A stretch of DNA of 64,000 bases from Xanthostigma xanthostigma (GCA_963575645.1 OY754465.1:37211501-37275500), one strand, 5' to 3'; positions 11,321 to 24,121 are shown, numbered from the stretch's first letter. The notes: generated by a model not told the origin, from the sequence alone. Made by a program: numbers and translations.

Positions 11321-11554
11321 TATATACTTTAATATATTCAGTGGGCTGCGTCGCAGCTGGGACCTACTTATTCCAAAACCTGCATTTGGGAAGAAAGACA
11401 AACAAACAAATATCAAAATTGACAGAGCTTCATGGGTGAACATTTATTGTTAATTGATGGGCCCATTTAACGAAAATAGAGGGAATATCCACCCAAAGAT
11501 TCCGGCAACGTTGATATGTTAGAAAAGAAATGAAAACAACCACTACAAAGTATA

Positions 11555-11870
11555 AAACAAAGTCGCTGTCTGCCTCTGTCTGTTTCTCCGCTTACTTCTT
11601 CTAAACCACGTTCCGGATTTTGAAACGGTTTTCACTAATAGAAAGAGCGATAACCGAGGAAAGCTTGTGTATACAAATTGTAAATATTTTTTTACAAAAT
11701 TGTTGAACTACGACGGTGTTTTGTCAAAGACTACACAATAAAAACAAGGTCGCCGTCTGCATATGTCTTTTTTTAAGCTTACTTCTTCTAAAGCGCGTTT
11801 GGATTTTGAAACGATTTTCATCAATGGAAAGAGCGATAAACGAGGAACGTTGTGTATATAATTTGGCATA
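11555..11870 (+). repeat. direct duplication of a dispersed repeat
   Basis: About 11555-11690 and 11735-11870 share ordered words: cgctgtctgc/cgccgtctgc, cttacttcttctaaa, ggattttgaaacg, gaaagagcgataa and gaggaa. They lie in the right half of the outer foldback element. Confidence 0.6.
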
Positions 11871-12091
11871 AGAATTTTTTCCAATGCGACGTACCGTTTT
11901 TGAATCCTAAGCTAAAACCCCAAAAGTGGTACCTTCTTGGTGCTCCCCTCCCTCCAGCTCACCTCCTAAACGTCAGGATTTTTGGTATGTTTACTCCCTA
12001 ATCACCCTGAACAAGTTTCTGAAGAAATCGCTTAGGGGCCTGCTCACACACTCTACACTCCCTTTTGAGCTATTCATTGATTGGACTATTA

Positions 12092-13339
12092 TATATGTAG
12101 ATAGTACCTATATGAAGATTTTCAAATTACATTTAAAAAATCTAGTTTGTTTCTACGCCATTCACCGTCATATAACAGTACCAACCGCTACTTTTGGAAA
12201 CCTATAATTCACTCCGCTATGATCCCAAATTTACAAACAGTTTTCGAGATACCAATGTGTCAAAATATTATTGGTACACCCTGAATTTTTCACAAAAAAA
12301 AAATATTATAAACAAAATAAAATATGCATATTGAAAACTCACATCCTGGCGATGAACCATTCTTTAGCGTACACCTGTAAGGCTGATATGTCCCAGGTAA
12401 AACTTTTCCATACATAGTCCGATCCATATTGGCACTGGATAACAATAAAGACGATCCGATTTACGCACTTTCAAACGTCACTTTTACACAACACCCACTA
12501 TATTGCACAATAGGTAAAAAATATCCATTCATAAATAAAACGACACATCCAATAATTTCAGTTTTCATTAACCTTGACTGAGATATATGACGTCAGAGAA
12601 AACACTCGATGCACGATTGTTTGCCAATTTTATGTGAACACAACCACTTGACACTGCAAATGATTTTCAGTTTTAAATTTCATGTTCCGATTTGAAAAAA
12701 ATATTCATAAAATTTGTGAATACTTCTGAACAGATTCTCAGACAAAAAAAAGAAATCGGTCACAGTGCAAAATCGTGCCGAAAAAACAATATATTTGCTA
12801 ATACGTATCTATATTTTGGTGCATTACAATTACTAATTAGTATAAGTAATATACAATCGTATTCTACTGACTATTTTATTTTTAAAATGTATTTGTCGTT
12901 AATTTTTTGTTTCAAAAATCGCAATTAAGAAAGTCAGTAAAACAGTTGACCTTGCTTTTTTTGATCGTTGAAATTGTTGAGAATTTTAATTTAAAAAAGG
13001 AAAGAACAATGATCCTATAAACAGCTTTACAATATTTCTGTTAAGTTGGTTTAAAACAGACCACACTGCTATTTTTCAAGAGGCTGACGTCACATGCTCC
13101 AAATATCACAGCCTACTACCACAGCCCATATATTTTAATACATATATTATCTAATATTGATAGTTGAATGACAGCCGTGGTTTCTCCAGAAATAACTAGC
13201 GTATTGAAATTAAACTAACGTCATTGTGTTTGCACCGATTTCAGAAAAGTTTGATTTCCAAAACAGCCTAAAACCTGACGTACACGAGACAGACAACAAT
13301 ATTAAAATCGGTTCAGCGATTCTCGCGCTATATATGTAT
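12092..13339. other. no recognised gene
   Basis: AT-rich. A short minus-strand segment at 12345-12437 has exon-like borders but ambiguous frames; see the rejected list. Confidence 0.35.
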
Positions 13340-13587
13340 ATTGTATACTAATATTATAAAGAGGCAAAGTGTGTAAGTTTGGCTGTAGAAGGTAATCTAC
13401 GAAGCTACTCATCAGATTTCAAAAATTTTTTCACCAATATTTAGAATGCACTTTGGGAATGGACATAGGCAATATATTATCGCGTTAAAATAAAAGCGCT
13501 TTTCGTGAAGACCAATTTTGCAACGTAAGTCGACGTAAAAACGGTGACAATCGACAAATTCTGGCGAAGCCAGGCATGGCCGCTAGT
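13340..13587 (+). mobile_element. Helitron-like element, family H1
   Basis: Begins tatactaatattataaagag and ends ggcatggccgctagt, with CTAG at the 3' end after a GC-rich hairpin. Related copies are at 25055-25312 (plus) and 34205-34441 (minus). All share cgcgttaaaataa and agcgcttttcgtggagacca-like words. Non-autonomous. Confidence 0.65.
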
Positions 13588-14680
13588 AATTGATAAACGT
13601 GGTGTTTTTAAGGGTAGACACGAAATATAAAAACTACACCTATCATTCACTCGTTCTATTTGAAATTTTATTTAAATTTTGGTAGCAATCTGATTAAGAT
13701 TCTTATTTTGAGTATTTGTTTTCCAAACAGTCCAACTAATCAAAAGTTAATATTCGCGTACCTACACGATCGTATAAACACACTACTGTTATATACCTAC
13801 AGTTCAATCGTCCTACTATTAAAATATAATATAATAATAGTGCACTGTAGAAGTAAATGTACACAAAATATAGATAGTTGACGCGTGTTCAATGTTTGTG
13901 AACTGTCAAAAGTAACTGGCGCACATTAAAAACGACGGCACTAACGACGAATTCCATTATCTCACTCTATTTTTCTCTCACTCTTTTCCCGAGGACACTT
14001 ATATTATGAGAGAGTATTTATACATTCCCATATATTTTTGTAGTATTTTTGTTATTTTCGAACTGTGAGGAGTTGAACAAGACGATAAGTTTGGTGCGTC
14101 TATATAAGATACACATAGATACTAACTTACTGTTGTGTTTTATTATAACTAAGTTATTATAATACACACGTGTACAGTAGAGTAAAAAATAATAGCAACC
14201 CTAAATGTGGGTATCCACCAAAAAAGTAGTCAGCAAACGTTTGCTAATATGGACACTGCCAAACTTGACCGCTAGAGGGGCTATATATACCATTTTGATT
14301 TGTGGACCATTCATAGTACTGTGTACAAAAGTTTATTTAAAAGTGGCTGCATTAGGGTTGCCAACTCTCGAAATGATCAACTCGGGAAAATTTTAAGAAA
14401 TCGAGTAAGGGGGAGGCTGAAAGGAAATCTCAATCATTTATTAATTTATAAATTTATATTTACTTTGCTTTCAAGCAGCTTCTAATATTTGACGGTTTTT
14501 TACCACAATATCATAAAAGTTTTTACATGAAAAATCGAAGTTTGTTAGTATTTGTAACTACAGAAATATTCATTCGGTGCGAATGACGGGTGGGTATAAT
14601 TTTAGAAAAACCGGAGAAATTACTGCATCCCGGAAGATTAACCATTACTACCGGAGTCTCTCAGATAATCCGGTAGGGTT
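13588..14680. other. no recognised gene
   Basis: AT-rich; open frames at 13660-13881 and 14205-14485 show no coding bias or splice context. Confidence 0.35.
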
Positions 14681-15590
14681 GGCGCTTAAAAATTGAATCT
14701 GGCATGGTAAAAAACAATATTTTGATGAAAAATGTATTAAAGTATATAAAAGGGATCTACTAATTAATTTAGAATAAAAAAAAAATTTTTCTAAATAGCA
14801 ACGATTATACCATATTTTTTCATTAAATGCGACCACATTTTTTAATGAAAAAATATGGTATAATCGCTGCTAACTAGGAAAAAAATTTTTTTTTAATTCT
14901 AAATTAATACGGTAGATCCCTTTTATATACTTTTAAACATTTTTCATCAAAATATTGTTTTTTTACCATGCCAGATTCAATTTTTAAGCGCAGTGACAGC
15001 GTTTTTTCATAAACAAATCAGCTTTTACAAGAGCCGTGTCAAAACACCACCTTAATTTTTTTCTGAAAGAAGGTTTGACATCTATTTTATGCATAAAAAT
15101 TGGTCTGTCAACGAAAAAATGTTTTTTACTATGACTGACTTCATAAAAAAAAAAAAATTATAACAAATGAAGTCTGACCAATTTATTAACAAAAATTGTC
15201 AACCAGACAAGTTGTATTAGATAGAAGAGATCTTAAACTTTATTTAAAAAAAATTCAAGGAGGTGTTATGAAAATATGTATTTTCATAAAAAAAATAATT
15301 TATAACAAATGAAGTCTGACAAATTTATTAACAAAAATTGTCAGCCAGACAATTTTTTTCAAAAATGGTACATTATTTACTACAAATTGTATAAATTTCA
15401 AGCAGGTGTTTTGGAAAGTAAAATCATGTTTTTTTTTTTAAATTCAAAAATTCATAAAAAATAACAATTAACAAATTTTTACTAGTCTGGCGAGCGTAAC
15501 ATGTTTCTGACATGTTTTTCAGCCATTTTCACTTTATAATTTTGAGGTGTTCTTTGGGGTAACTTTTTCTGTCATGGGAGCTTAAACTAT
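14681..15590. mobile_element. foldback element F1, copy 1
   Basis: A near-perfect hairpin (arms about 14681-14829 and 14838-14995) is centred on cgaccac near 14833. It continues rightward through two repeats of aacaaatgaagtctgac...ttattaacaaaaattgtcag at 15162 and 15304, and ends in a terminal segment finishing cttaaacta at 15589, followed by TTA. The same terminal segment, inverted, starts copy 2 at 63201. This copy seems to lack its left arm. Confidence 0.75.
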
Positions 15591-15664
15591 TATCCACACT
15601 TTCCCTCCACAAATAAGAGTATTAAAACAGTAGTTTATGATTCTAGATTGTAATGCAATATTTT

Positions 15665-16065
15665 ATGTGTGAGTTGTAATATTATGGAAAAACGAGTGTC
15701 AGGGAATTTTAACACTCACATTAGCCATAAGGCATCACTTTCGAGATACATACTATTTCTTATACATTTCTTGCCCGTACCTTCTACAAAATAGCTGATT
15801 TTCACTTCATAATAATATATCTGACAGCTGTCATATTTTGAGTGTGCGGTCTTACATTTGGGTTGTTTACGAAAACTGCGCCTGTTTTGTGTTGTATGCT
15901 ATATCTGTTCATCTTATAGAATTAGTAGCTTTTGTAAATTATTGTTGGATTGGTAATATCGCATTTTTTGTTTTATTTTACGCACTAGTACGAAATGGAT
16001 CAATTTACTATTGCTATACAGGAATGAAAAGCAGCTATCTGATAGGGAAATGTGCAAAAAATATG
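15665..16065 (+). mobile_element. MITE family A, copy 3
   Basis: The longest uninterrupted copy, from atgtgtgagttgtaatatta to gggaaatgtgcaaaaa. It carries tagctgattttcacttcata and ttttacgcactagtacgaaa. Confidence 0.6.
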
Positions 16066-16929
16066 TTTTATTACTTTACTCATCAACAATAATTTATTGA
16101 TTAACATCTAATATAATTAGTCCTCAATTCTGAGATTCGAAATCAGCGACGTCTGATTCATTAAATAATTTGTTTGAGGTAAATTTTCACAGCGGTGTAC
16201 ACTGACGAGACATTAGTTGTGTTTATATCTGTGTAGAAAACTAGAGATCATTTTAGAAATGCCGCTGTAAGATGTCGTCTATTTTAAACCGGGTTAGTGA
16301 AACTTTTTTGCGGTATAAATAAAACACTAAAGCTCAAATGTCTATTTCCGAACCGAAACCGAAAACCGTAGCGTAATTACTCATTTTAGCCAACCGAAAC
16401 CGAAAATATCTGATAAGTGCAGGAACTGAAACAGAAACCGGAAATGTAAATTTCAAAAAACCGAAACTGAGATTAAAACTCAAATAGAAATACTGTTACG
16501 TTCACATCTAAATAAAATCATTGATCAGGAATCAATAAATACACAAATACAAAATCAGTGAACTTGACGGTATTACACGTCTATAACTTTTTAGTGGAAT
16601 TAATTCCCACTAGACTTCGGTTCGAATTTTTCCAGACGAACATTCAGTTATTAATTTGACAAACCGAAATGAATTTCGAATTCGGTTCCTGAAGCAAACC
16701 GTTTAAAAGTTACAAAACAATGAAAAATCACGGGTCGCAAAAATGGTGACAAGTTGTGCAGAATGATGTTAAAACGTCTGATCATCCGATTAAGGTAGAT
16801 TTGGTTAAACAATGATCTTAGATGATCACACATTCATAAGTCATGCAAAATTTTACATTATCCTCCTTGCACAATAAATTATCGAATAAAACGATTTTGT
16901 TTTACTTTTATAGGCATTTTGATCGATAT
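16066..16929. other. no recognised gene; CCGAAA-rich patch
   Basis: Includes a patch rich in ccgaaa/accgaaac words at 16340-16465; a similar patch is at 19285-19370. No exon was identified. Confidence 0.35.
16340..16465 (+). repeat. degenerate CCGAAA hexamer patch
   Basis: Irregular repeats of ccgaaaccgaaa type, also seen at 19285-19370. Both may be decayed copies of one element. Confidence 0.4.
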
Positions 16930-17397
16930 TATAAAAGGAAACCGTGACTGACTGACTGATCCATCACGCATAGCTCAAACAACTGGATGGGTTTGACTGT
17001 AATTTGGCACACATAGGTACAGTTATTGTGACGTAGGCATCCGCTACGAACATATTTCAACCCCGAAAAGGGTGTAACGGGGAATCAAAATTTGCATGGA
17101 GATATCATATAAGATAGATGTATCAATTTGAAAGTGCGCAGGATTACCCCTGTCAAAAAATAAACAAACACGTCTTTCATGCTTTTTCAAAAACAACCCC
17201 TTCAGAGGTTGAAAAGAGGTATAATAGTCTAAAAATCAACATGGGTGTCACATTCAAGTTTCAAGGTTTGTCAGGACGTTGATCACGTGAATGTCGTCAA
17301 TTTTGAAATTTATTTGGCGGATCTACGTCGAGAAATAATGGAAATGCGTCCGTGTTTCGTCTCAATCGCGTGCGAAGCCGTGGGTAACGGCTATAGT
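16930..17397 (+). mobile_element. Helitron-like element, family H3
   Basis: Starts around tattataaaaggaaaccgtg then gactgactgactgatccatc. It ends cgtgcgaagccgtgggtaac then ggctat, a hairpin-type 3' end with CTAT in place of CTAG. An inverted 3' fragment is at 22122-22190 and a related 5' fragment at 56245-56400. Non-autonomous. Confidence 0.55.
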
Positions 17398-17872
17398 TAA
17401 GTTATAAAAATGATATTATTTTTTCACAGACCAGTCGTTGTCTGAGAGTTATACAGTCTAATCTTCTACACAATACAAAGTTTGACAAAACCATTACAGA
17501 CCGTACTTCAAATATAGAATTATTTATTCATATCTAAACCACATGATTGGGTCATAACAAGCTTTAACTATGCCAACTTTCATGTCTTTAGATTGTATAC
17601 CATTTGGCTCTGGAAGCTTGTGATAGACGAACAGGCGGAGGCTATAAGTGTTTCGTTTTCCCACTTTTGGTAAAGAGCACTATAAATGTTGTCATTATTA
17701 TATTAACGATTATTTGTCATCTATAGTCGTCAACTGACAGCTTTCATAATTCTAGACACCGGCGGCCTGCCAGGTCTTCGATACCCGCTTCAAGAAGGGT
17801 AGACATGTCGTTCTACGAAGTTTCAGCTTTCATCAAAAAACTGTCCAAAAAAATTTACTGGCTCTTAACATG

Positions 17873-18073
17873 TCAGATTTTCTGAAAATGCATTCTGTAA
17901 TCCAACATGCTGCATGTGAGTCCCTCTTTCAAGAGTTCCTCCATCGCTGCTACAATCCTTGAGACTTTAACAGCGTAACGAGCGACAACGCACCGCTCAC
18001 GCGCTAGGTTCAATGCGTGAAACACAGTGTTCCTCAAATTAATCAAAAACAAAAGAACTTTAAATTCGTATGA
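17873..18073 (-). pseudogene. open segment of unknown origin, probably mobile-element remnant
   Basis: A minus-strand frame of 66 codons with coding-like composition ends at TGA (17873-17875). It includes ALNLARERCVVARYAVKVSR and IVAAMEELLKEG. It has no ATG near its start, and the plus strand is also open for about 62 codons over much of the same DNA (from 17756). GC content is higher than in the flanks. The family is not recognised; a decayed transposon gene or an exon is possible. Confidence 0.25.
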
Positions 18074-18489
18074 CTAATGTCGCGGAAAACCCAACGCACT
18101 CAGTATAATAAAATGCGGAAAACGAGTAAAAATTCAAACAATAATTGTTACCATATTAGTTATCTGAATTACATAATATCCAAAACTATTTTTGTCCAAC
18201 TGCCCCCCCCCCCTCTATAAAATAGATATTATTCATGCCTGTACAGCGATCGTAAAATGACAACATATATATAATAATTACTATATAAAGCATTGTCGAT
18301 TTACCCAATATGCGGTGAGCGAAGGCAACAACGCGTATCGAAAATATATCTGCGTGCCAATCAGAACCAGCGAGCTCTTACGACAAAAAAAAGTATATTC
18401 TGCACCCATATAGTCTAACCGCATGAAAATTGATCGCAATCCACAATCAGAACTGATTTTGCTCAAAATTGAACTGTCAAAACTTTTGA

Positions 18490-18590
18490 AAATTTCAAGG
18501 AGGTACGTGCAAAAAAATGTAGTATGTATTTTGTTCGTAACCAAACTATGACTCGAGTGACTGTTAAAAATCGCTATAACCTGTTTTAAC
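18490..18590 (-). mobile_element. MITE family A, partial copy
   Basis: On the minus strand it carries ttaacagtcactcgagtcat and gcacgtacctcctt, matching the 5' half of the copy at 6465. Confidence 0.45.
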
Positions 18591-19199
18591 ATGTGACTTA
18601 CCCGTTAAAATACCTTTATTTATGAGCAATTATACATACAAATTACAAAAACTACTGTTATATAATGAATTGAAAATCCACTAGATATTTTTGCCAGATC
18701 TCAGATTAAAGCCTGGGAACTGAGGGCTTATATAGTAGAAGAACAATGTAAACTCCATATAAACAATTCGGCTATATATAGTCAAGTTCTCTACCAACAA
18801 CATTTTGAGAAACAGTGGTCTTTCCATGTGAGCGTACTGGGAGGCGTGGTGTCGAATGAAAGAAAAACGACGCTTTTATAAAGTGGAGGTGCGATGTGAA
18901 CGGGAAATACTAAATTACGACCCATATCATTTATATATAATGTATACCGCATCTACATAATAAGTATTCACATACCCACGCTGTATTTATAATGTATCTG
19001 TGTACATCTCCGTACGCATACATCTTCAAACAGCTGCAACGGAATCCTAATTATTAAAGCCGCGATTCTTTGAAACGTTCGATTATATAAATCAATCACT
19101 TTCCCGGCTAAAGGACAAAATAAATTCATAATATCTATTTTGTAAAAGTATAGTAACTTAGGTATCTGGAGCGTAAATCGTAACGAAGTATACTTATTT

Positions 19200-19285
19200 T
19201 TGACGAGATGTGACGTTATGTTACACGAATGCCAGCGAGTATAACCAGTCACACGAGTCCAAATCGCATTGCGTCCTTGATACAC
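19200..19285 (+). mobile_element. MITE family A, 5' fragment
   Basis: gacgagatgtgacgttatgt followed by accagtcacacgag matches the start of the other family members. Confidence 0.45.
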
Positions 19286-19766
19286 GCCGGATGGCCAGCC
19301 AAAACCGAAACTAAGCCGAAACCAGTTTTTTTGCCAAAACTAGGCCGAAACCGAAATTTCGGTCGGACACTATTTTCAGCACTAATTTTTAAAATTTTCA
19401 CGAAACGTAGTGTAGTGTAAATTGTAGATCACGTGATAGATTAGAATTTGACAATTGCACGAACATAACTGCACTTTTGGTAAATCTAACGTACATTTTT
19501 CAGTGTAACTTTCACTGAGCTGTCTACACTACTTCTAATATTAAAATTAGTGAATGTATTTATTTGAGCCTACATAGTACAAATTCATATTTCCATTTTA
19601 TAATTTTTCAATAATAAACTCAATCCAATTGATTGCCTACCTAAATGGACGCAATATTAATAGGGTAGTATTTAAACGAGTGACTGTAAATTACAATTTT
19701 GGGTGACAAAAATCATCAATTTGGGTTACTGTATTACTAAGTGAGCGACTGACTGCGCGTGACGAG

Positions 19767-20256
19767 AAAATAATAATTGGGTGACTAAATTACTAAGTGA
19801 GCAACTGAATAGAGCTGCGTTTTCTAAAAAAAATATATATTTAATTGACTATCAATTAAATATACATTTTTTAGAAAACGCAATTCTATTCAAACAATTA
19901 ACTATTTAATTCGCATACCCCGTTATCGTTCACCCCGGAATTGTTTTTTTAAAAACTCAACATTTGCCCCTTCCCGTTTCACTGCGAGACAATTCGCATA
20001 CCCCTTTATCGTTCACCCCGGAATTATTTTTTTAAAAACTCCACCTTTGCTCCATCGCGTTTCACTGCGAGACAATTCGCATAACTCTTTATCAAAAAAG
20101 CGGTGGTTTTCAATCTTCATGAAAATGTGAGTTTTAAGTTGTCTCAAAGCTAAAAAAAAAATTAAAAAATTAAAAACAAAGGAAGATATCTGCTTCAAAA
20201 TTACCGAAGGCTTTCTAGTCGCTCACTTAGTAATTTAGTCACCCAACTATTATTTT
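19767..20256. mobile_element. composite inverted-repeat element with internal hairpin and 83-bp tandem repeat
   Basis: Ends 19767-19806 and 20217-20256 are inverted repeats (ataataattgggtgactaaa...; gtcaccca...attatt). Inside are a hairpin at 19813-19885 (gttttctaaaaaaaatatat and complement) and an 83-base tandem repeat starting at 19908, 19991 and 20074 with aattcgcata. A third direct copy of the end motif, gggttactgtattactaagt, lies outside at 19723. No coding sequence. Confidence 0.7.
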
Positions 20257-20477
20257 AATATCTCAAGTTATTAAAACAGTATCTCATCATCAGTCACCAA
20301 ATTTGTTTTTTTATTCGACCGTTTTATAATTCCCCATATTAAAATAATTGGAATTAGAGAGGTGTCGTTTTATAAAGAGTTGACTGTATATGCCCACAAT
20401 TATTTAAGCAATACCTATATACGAAACCGACATTAATTGGAGTACGTTGCTCTCATCAATGAAAATATTTCTGAATA

Positions 20478-20849
20478 AACATAAGCAGTGCCGTAAATAG
20501 GGCGGTGCCACCGGTGCCCAGGCACAGGGCGTAGACTCTGGGGGGCGCAAGAATGGCCAGACCAGGCAGGACTATTATTTTTTCGGTTTGCTCCTGATAA
20601 GTTCCCGCTGCGCCCCTAGTGCTCGATTCCAACACATACGTACCTACATGCCAGTATCATCAAAAACGTCTATTAAATTAGACAAAACACCAAGTTCCTT
20701 GTGCTTTATTTCATCACCCTGAATGAAATAAAGTAGGCCTATACATAGCATTGCTCTAGGGTACCTATAATATCTAAAAAAAAACAAGGGCGCAGTTATA
20801 GAAGCTCGCACAGGGCGCAAAAAAGGCTATTTACGGCACTGAACATAAG
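20478..20849. mobile_element. hAT-type MITE with 8-bp target duplication
   Basis: Element 20486-20841 has terminal inverted repeats cagtgccgtaaatag and ctatttacggcactg. The eight-base duplication aacataag is at 20478-20485 and 20842-20849. Length 356 bp, no transposase; eight-base duplications are the hAT signature. Confidence 0.9.
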
Positions 20850-23800
20850 CAGTTATATATTTTATTTATTGTAATGTATTTAGAACATAAAGTTATGTTT
20901 TCGTAAAAATATAGTTTTGGCATAATACAACATGAAAATAAAGTAGAAATAAAAATGTTTACGCCATTAATTCTAAATTATTTCTTTCATTGATGTCAAA
21001 CAAGTTGCTTCAAATAAAAAACGCGTATAATTTTTTTTTTACTACTCTTCAACAAACACCATTCCGTGTTTCTCAAATTTTAGAATTTTGTTGAAATTGA
21101 AGTAAATTTTTGTTTCAAATAAAAAGTTTATGTAAGTACTTTATTTTGTAGGTGTCTTTAATATTCCGGTAAATTAGACCAGGTGGAATTAAATTCGGAT
21201 TCAATTTTATTGCTGGAATCCGTTCAGGAGACCCTAGTGATTATGAAAACGAATGTTACCAAGCGGTAACTTGGTCTAATATTGTTTAAAACAATTTTTT
21301 TAAAAGCATCCACAGACTGCATAATATAAACTACCAAAAAAATTTACGATTTTTATTTTATTATACACCTGTTTTGGAACTTAATATGCAAAGACTGAAG
21401 ATATTAAAAAAAAAAATGTAATTGCAAAAACAACATTTTTTATTTTTTATTGTGGGAAATTGGCGTTTTTTGAATTCTTAAAAATTAATAACATCAAAAA
21501 TATCAACTTTACGAAAAATAAATTTGAAACAAATGTCTATTTCTTCCTATTGTTATAAAAAAAATGTTTTGAATACAATATCAGACCAGGTCGCTTTATA
21601 ATATCGGTTTCTGCCGCGCCGATTCCAACTAGCGTCATACAATATCATTACAGAATCGTTAGGAAGTGCAAAACAAAACAAGTAGTTTACATAATTCAAA
21701 ATAGACATGATGTCACAATTTGAAATGATTATTATCACAAAACGGCTCCGTTCAATGTTGTAGTGCAGATCATGTCATTTTTATATTAATTAAACTAGCT
21801 TTTGCCCTCGATATTTTAACACAATGTACATCCTCCTTCTGTCGTAGCGTAATATTATACTTACGCTATAATAATTGAGAAAATATATCCAGAACGCATT
21901 GTCAGAAAATCTAATTTGACGACTTTAGATTGTGAACACACACATTACTCCATAGGAAAAGCATTTGTCATTTACATCTTTGTATATGGATGAATTTCTT
22001 CTTTCGAAGGGAAAAAAAAGAATACATGATCAATCCTGTATTTTTATAAAACTTTACGTTTCAGAAACAATCAATAGAAGTATTTGTTTATTATTCTATA
22101 AGTAAACACAATTATTGTTTGACTAGCCGCTACCAGTGGCTCCACACGCGATTGAGATGAAACAAGGCAAAAACAACAGGAGCCTTTGGCTTCACCGTAT
22201 TGCAGTACCACTTTAAAACACAATGTTTACACACTTTGATTTTTTTTCCAGAAGCCTTTGCGAGTGCGCACAGAACAACAGCTATAAATATTAAAAGGTA
22301 TAAGTAAATTAATTAGGTAAGTACATATATATATATATTACATGTGAATTTTGAAATAATGTCGTATTTTACCCCCTTAAGGAGGATGGTTTTGCATAAG
22401 CGCTGAAACACGTAAATCTTTACTTTTAAACAAAAACCTAAAATAATATGAATTTTTAATATCCCTAACTTGAGAAATGATGGGTTCCTAATACAAACTT
22501 TCATTCCCTATTTCAGCCCTTCAGATTTTTCTTTTGAGACAAAAGGTAGCCTATGTCCTTCCTCAGGTTTAGGCGTGAAACGGTAACAGACAGACAGACA
22601 GGACACAGTTATTTATAATACTTGTATGGATTACACGAACAATATTTTGTTACACAGAAAAAATGCTGTTCAAATAACAATTTAAATATTTATACTGAAA
22701 AACACAATCGGTTACAACTGATGTTATTTATAAACTGAATTGGTTTTTGACGTAATCTTCAAAAGTTCATTTAGCAGATGCGACTGTACATTTAAAATAT
22801 ATCTCTCTCTTTCTGTTGGTTTTAAAATAATAAAGAATGGAAATAACTAAATAGACTAATAGGGTTGTTCCACATATCAAAATCTGATAATTTAGAACAG
22901 TGCATATTATTCCTCGTGTATAAACAAATAATATAAATTAATACACGTTTTCGTTCTTCCTCTTGATTTCAAGCAGGAATTAAATAAATACATGCATTTT
23001 TTAAACGATGATCATAAATCGCCATACGATGACGTAGAAGACGGTCACACTTTTTATCTATAAAAAGAGATGTATATAAATTATATTCCTTATGGTTTTC
23101 TTTCAATTTGACAGATCACTGAGCGGAACAGGGAAGATCTTGTCAACCAATCGTAAGCTGACTATTAGTACGGCATAATTCCATGTTTAATTTTTTTTTA
23201 TTCACACCTGTGGGCATTTTTTAATTATATATACAGAGAGGGGGAGTACATTATAGACGCTCCACAACCTAGGTCATTAGCGTGATGCGTCTGTTTGTCA
23301 AATAAAATAATCTATACACATATACTACTAAGTATATAAGAGAAAGATTTATGTATATGTAGCGTGCATGTCCGTTACTTCAAAACTCGAGAATCACTAA
23401 ATCGATCGTTCAGTAGAAACATATAGGCCACGGGTCGCGTTTTCTACCATTTTAGTACGGAACCCTAAGTGTCTACTGTGCAATGATTTTGAATAAAAAA
23501 TAAAAAAAAAAAACAGGGAAAACGGTAAAAATAATTTCATTTTTCGGTGATCAGAAATATTCAATTTTTTTTTGTTAGATCACTATACTTATAGTCAGTT
23601 CTCGTCTAACCACAGATTAAGCTCTATGGTTTATCTTAATTATAATCAAGCTGTCAAATAAAAACAACTGACGGTTGAGCTTTCACAGAGATAAATAAAT
23701 GAATAAGCGTTTATTTAAAGATGACAAAGAAACGCAACATTTGCCATCTGCGTCAACTAATTAGGATAAAACAAGCGTCATAAAATTAACGCAGACATTT

Positions 23801-24121
23801 TTTAACTATTTAGTACGGTATGTACAACAATAACACACAATTAATTTTAATTTAAATTCTAAAATTGTTAGTTTGTAGTACAAAATTGTATCACACTACA
23901 GTAATGGATAGTACAAAACGTAGCGCTTATTTTATTCGGTACCTACACATTTGTAATGTAAATTATTTCTACAATAAATATGCTTATTATTATTATTGGA
24001 CAAACGACCTATCGGTTAAGAATTCTCAAATTATAGAATTTTCCAGTTACTTTAGAAGCATCCAGCCAGCTTATTTGAAAGGGTGTTTGAATTTTCGGGT
24101 CACATATGAGTTTTCTGCTTT
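20850..24121. other. no recognised gene
   Basis: AT-rich, with a reversed Helitron H3 3' fragment at 22122-22190, another Helitron-like tail at 22500-22632 and a degraded repeat around 23420-23500 (tagtacggaaccct; compare 41152). No coding exon was identified. Confidence 0.35.

Larger units (their letters stand above)
9998..12091. mobile_element. outer foldback element with TTA target duplication
   Basis: The element 10001-12088 begins tagtcca and ends tggacta, flanked by TTA at 9998-10000 and 12089-12091. Its arms (about 10001-10225 and 11877-12088) are diverged inverted repeats sharing cctaagcgatttcttcagaa and aaggtaccacttttggggtt. The three-base TWA duplication fits PIF/Harbinger-like transposition, but no transposase is present. 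A second foldback (10448-11320) is inserted inside. Confidence 0.75.
17398..19720. other. no recognised gene
   Basis: Holds the open segment at 17873-18073, partial MITE family A copies at 18490-18590 and 19200-19285, and the second CCGAAA-type patch. Confidence 0.35.

Noticed and set aside
12345..12437. Minus-strand segment with acceptor ttattgttatccag and donor gtgagt
   Set aside because: Two frames are fully open and the third nearly so, so no coding frame is favoured. In the phase needed by the candidate orphan gene it meets a stop.
18281..19285. Minus-strand frames of 103 and 105 codons
   Set aside because: Both lie mostly in partial MITE family A copies and flanking repeats.
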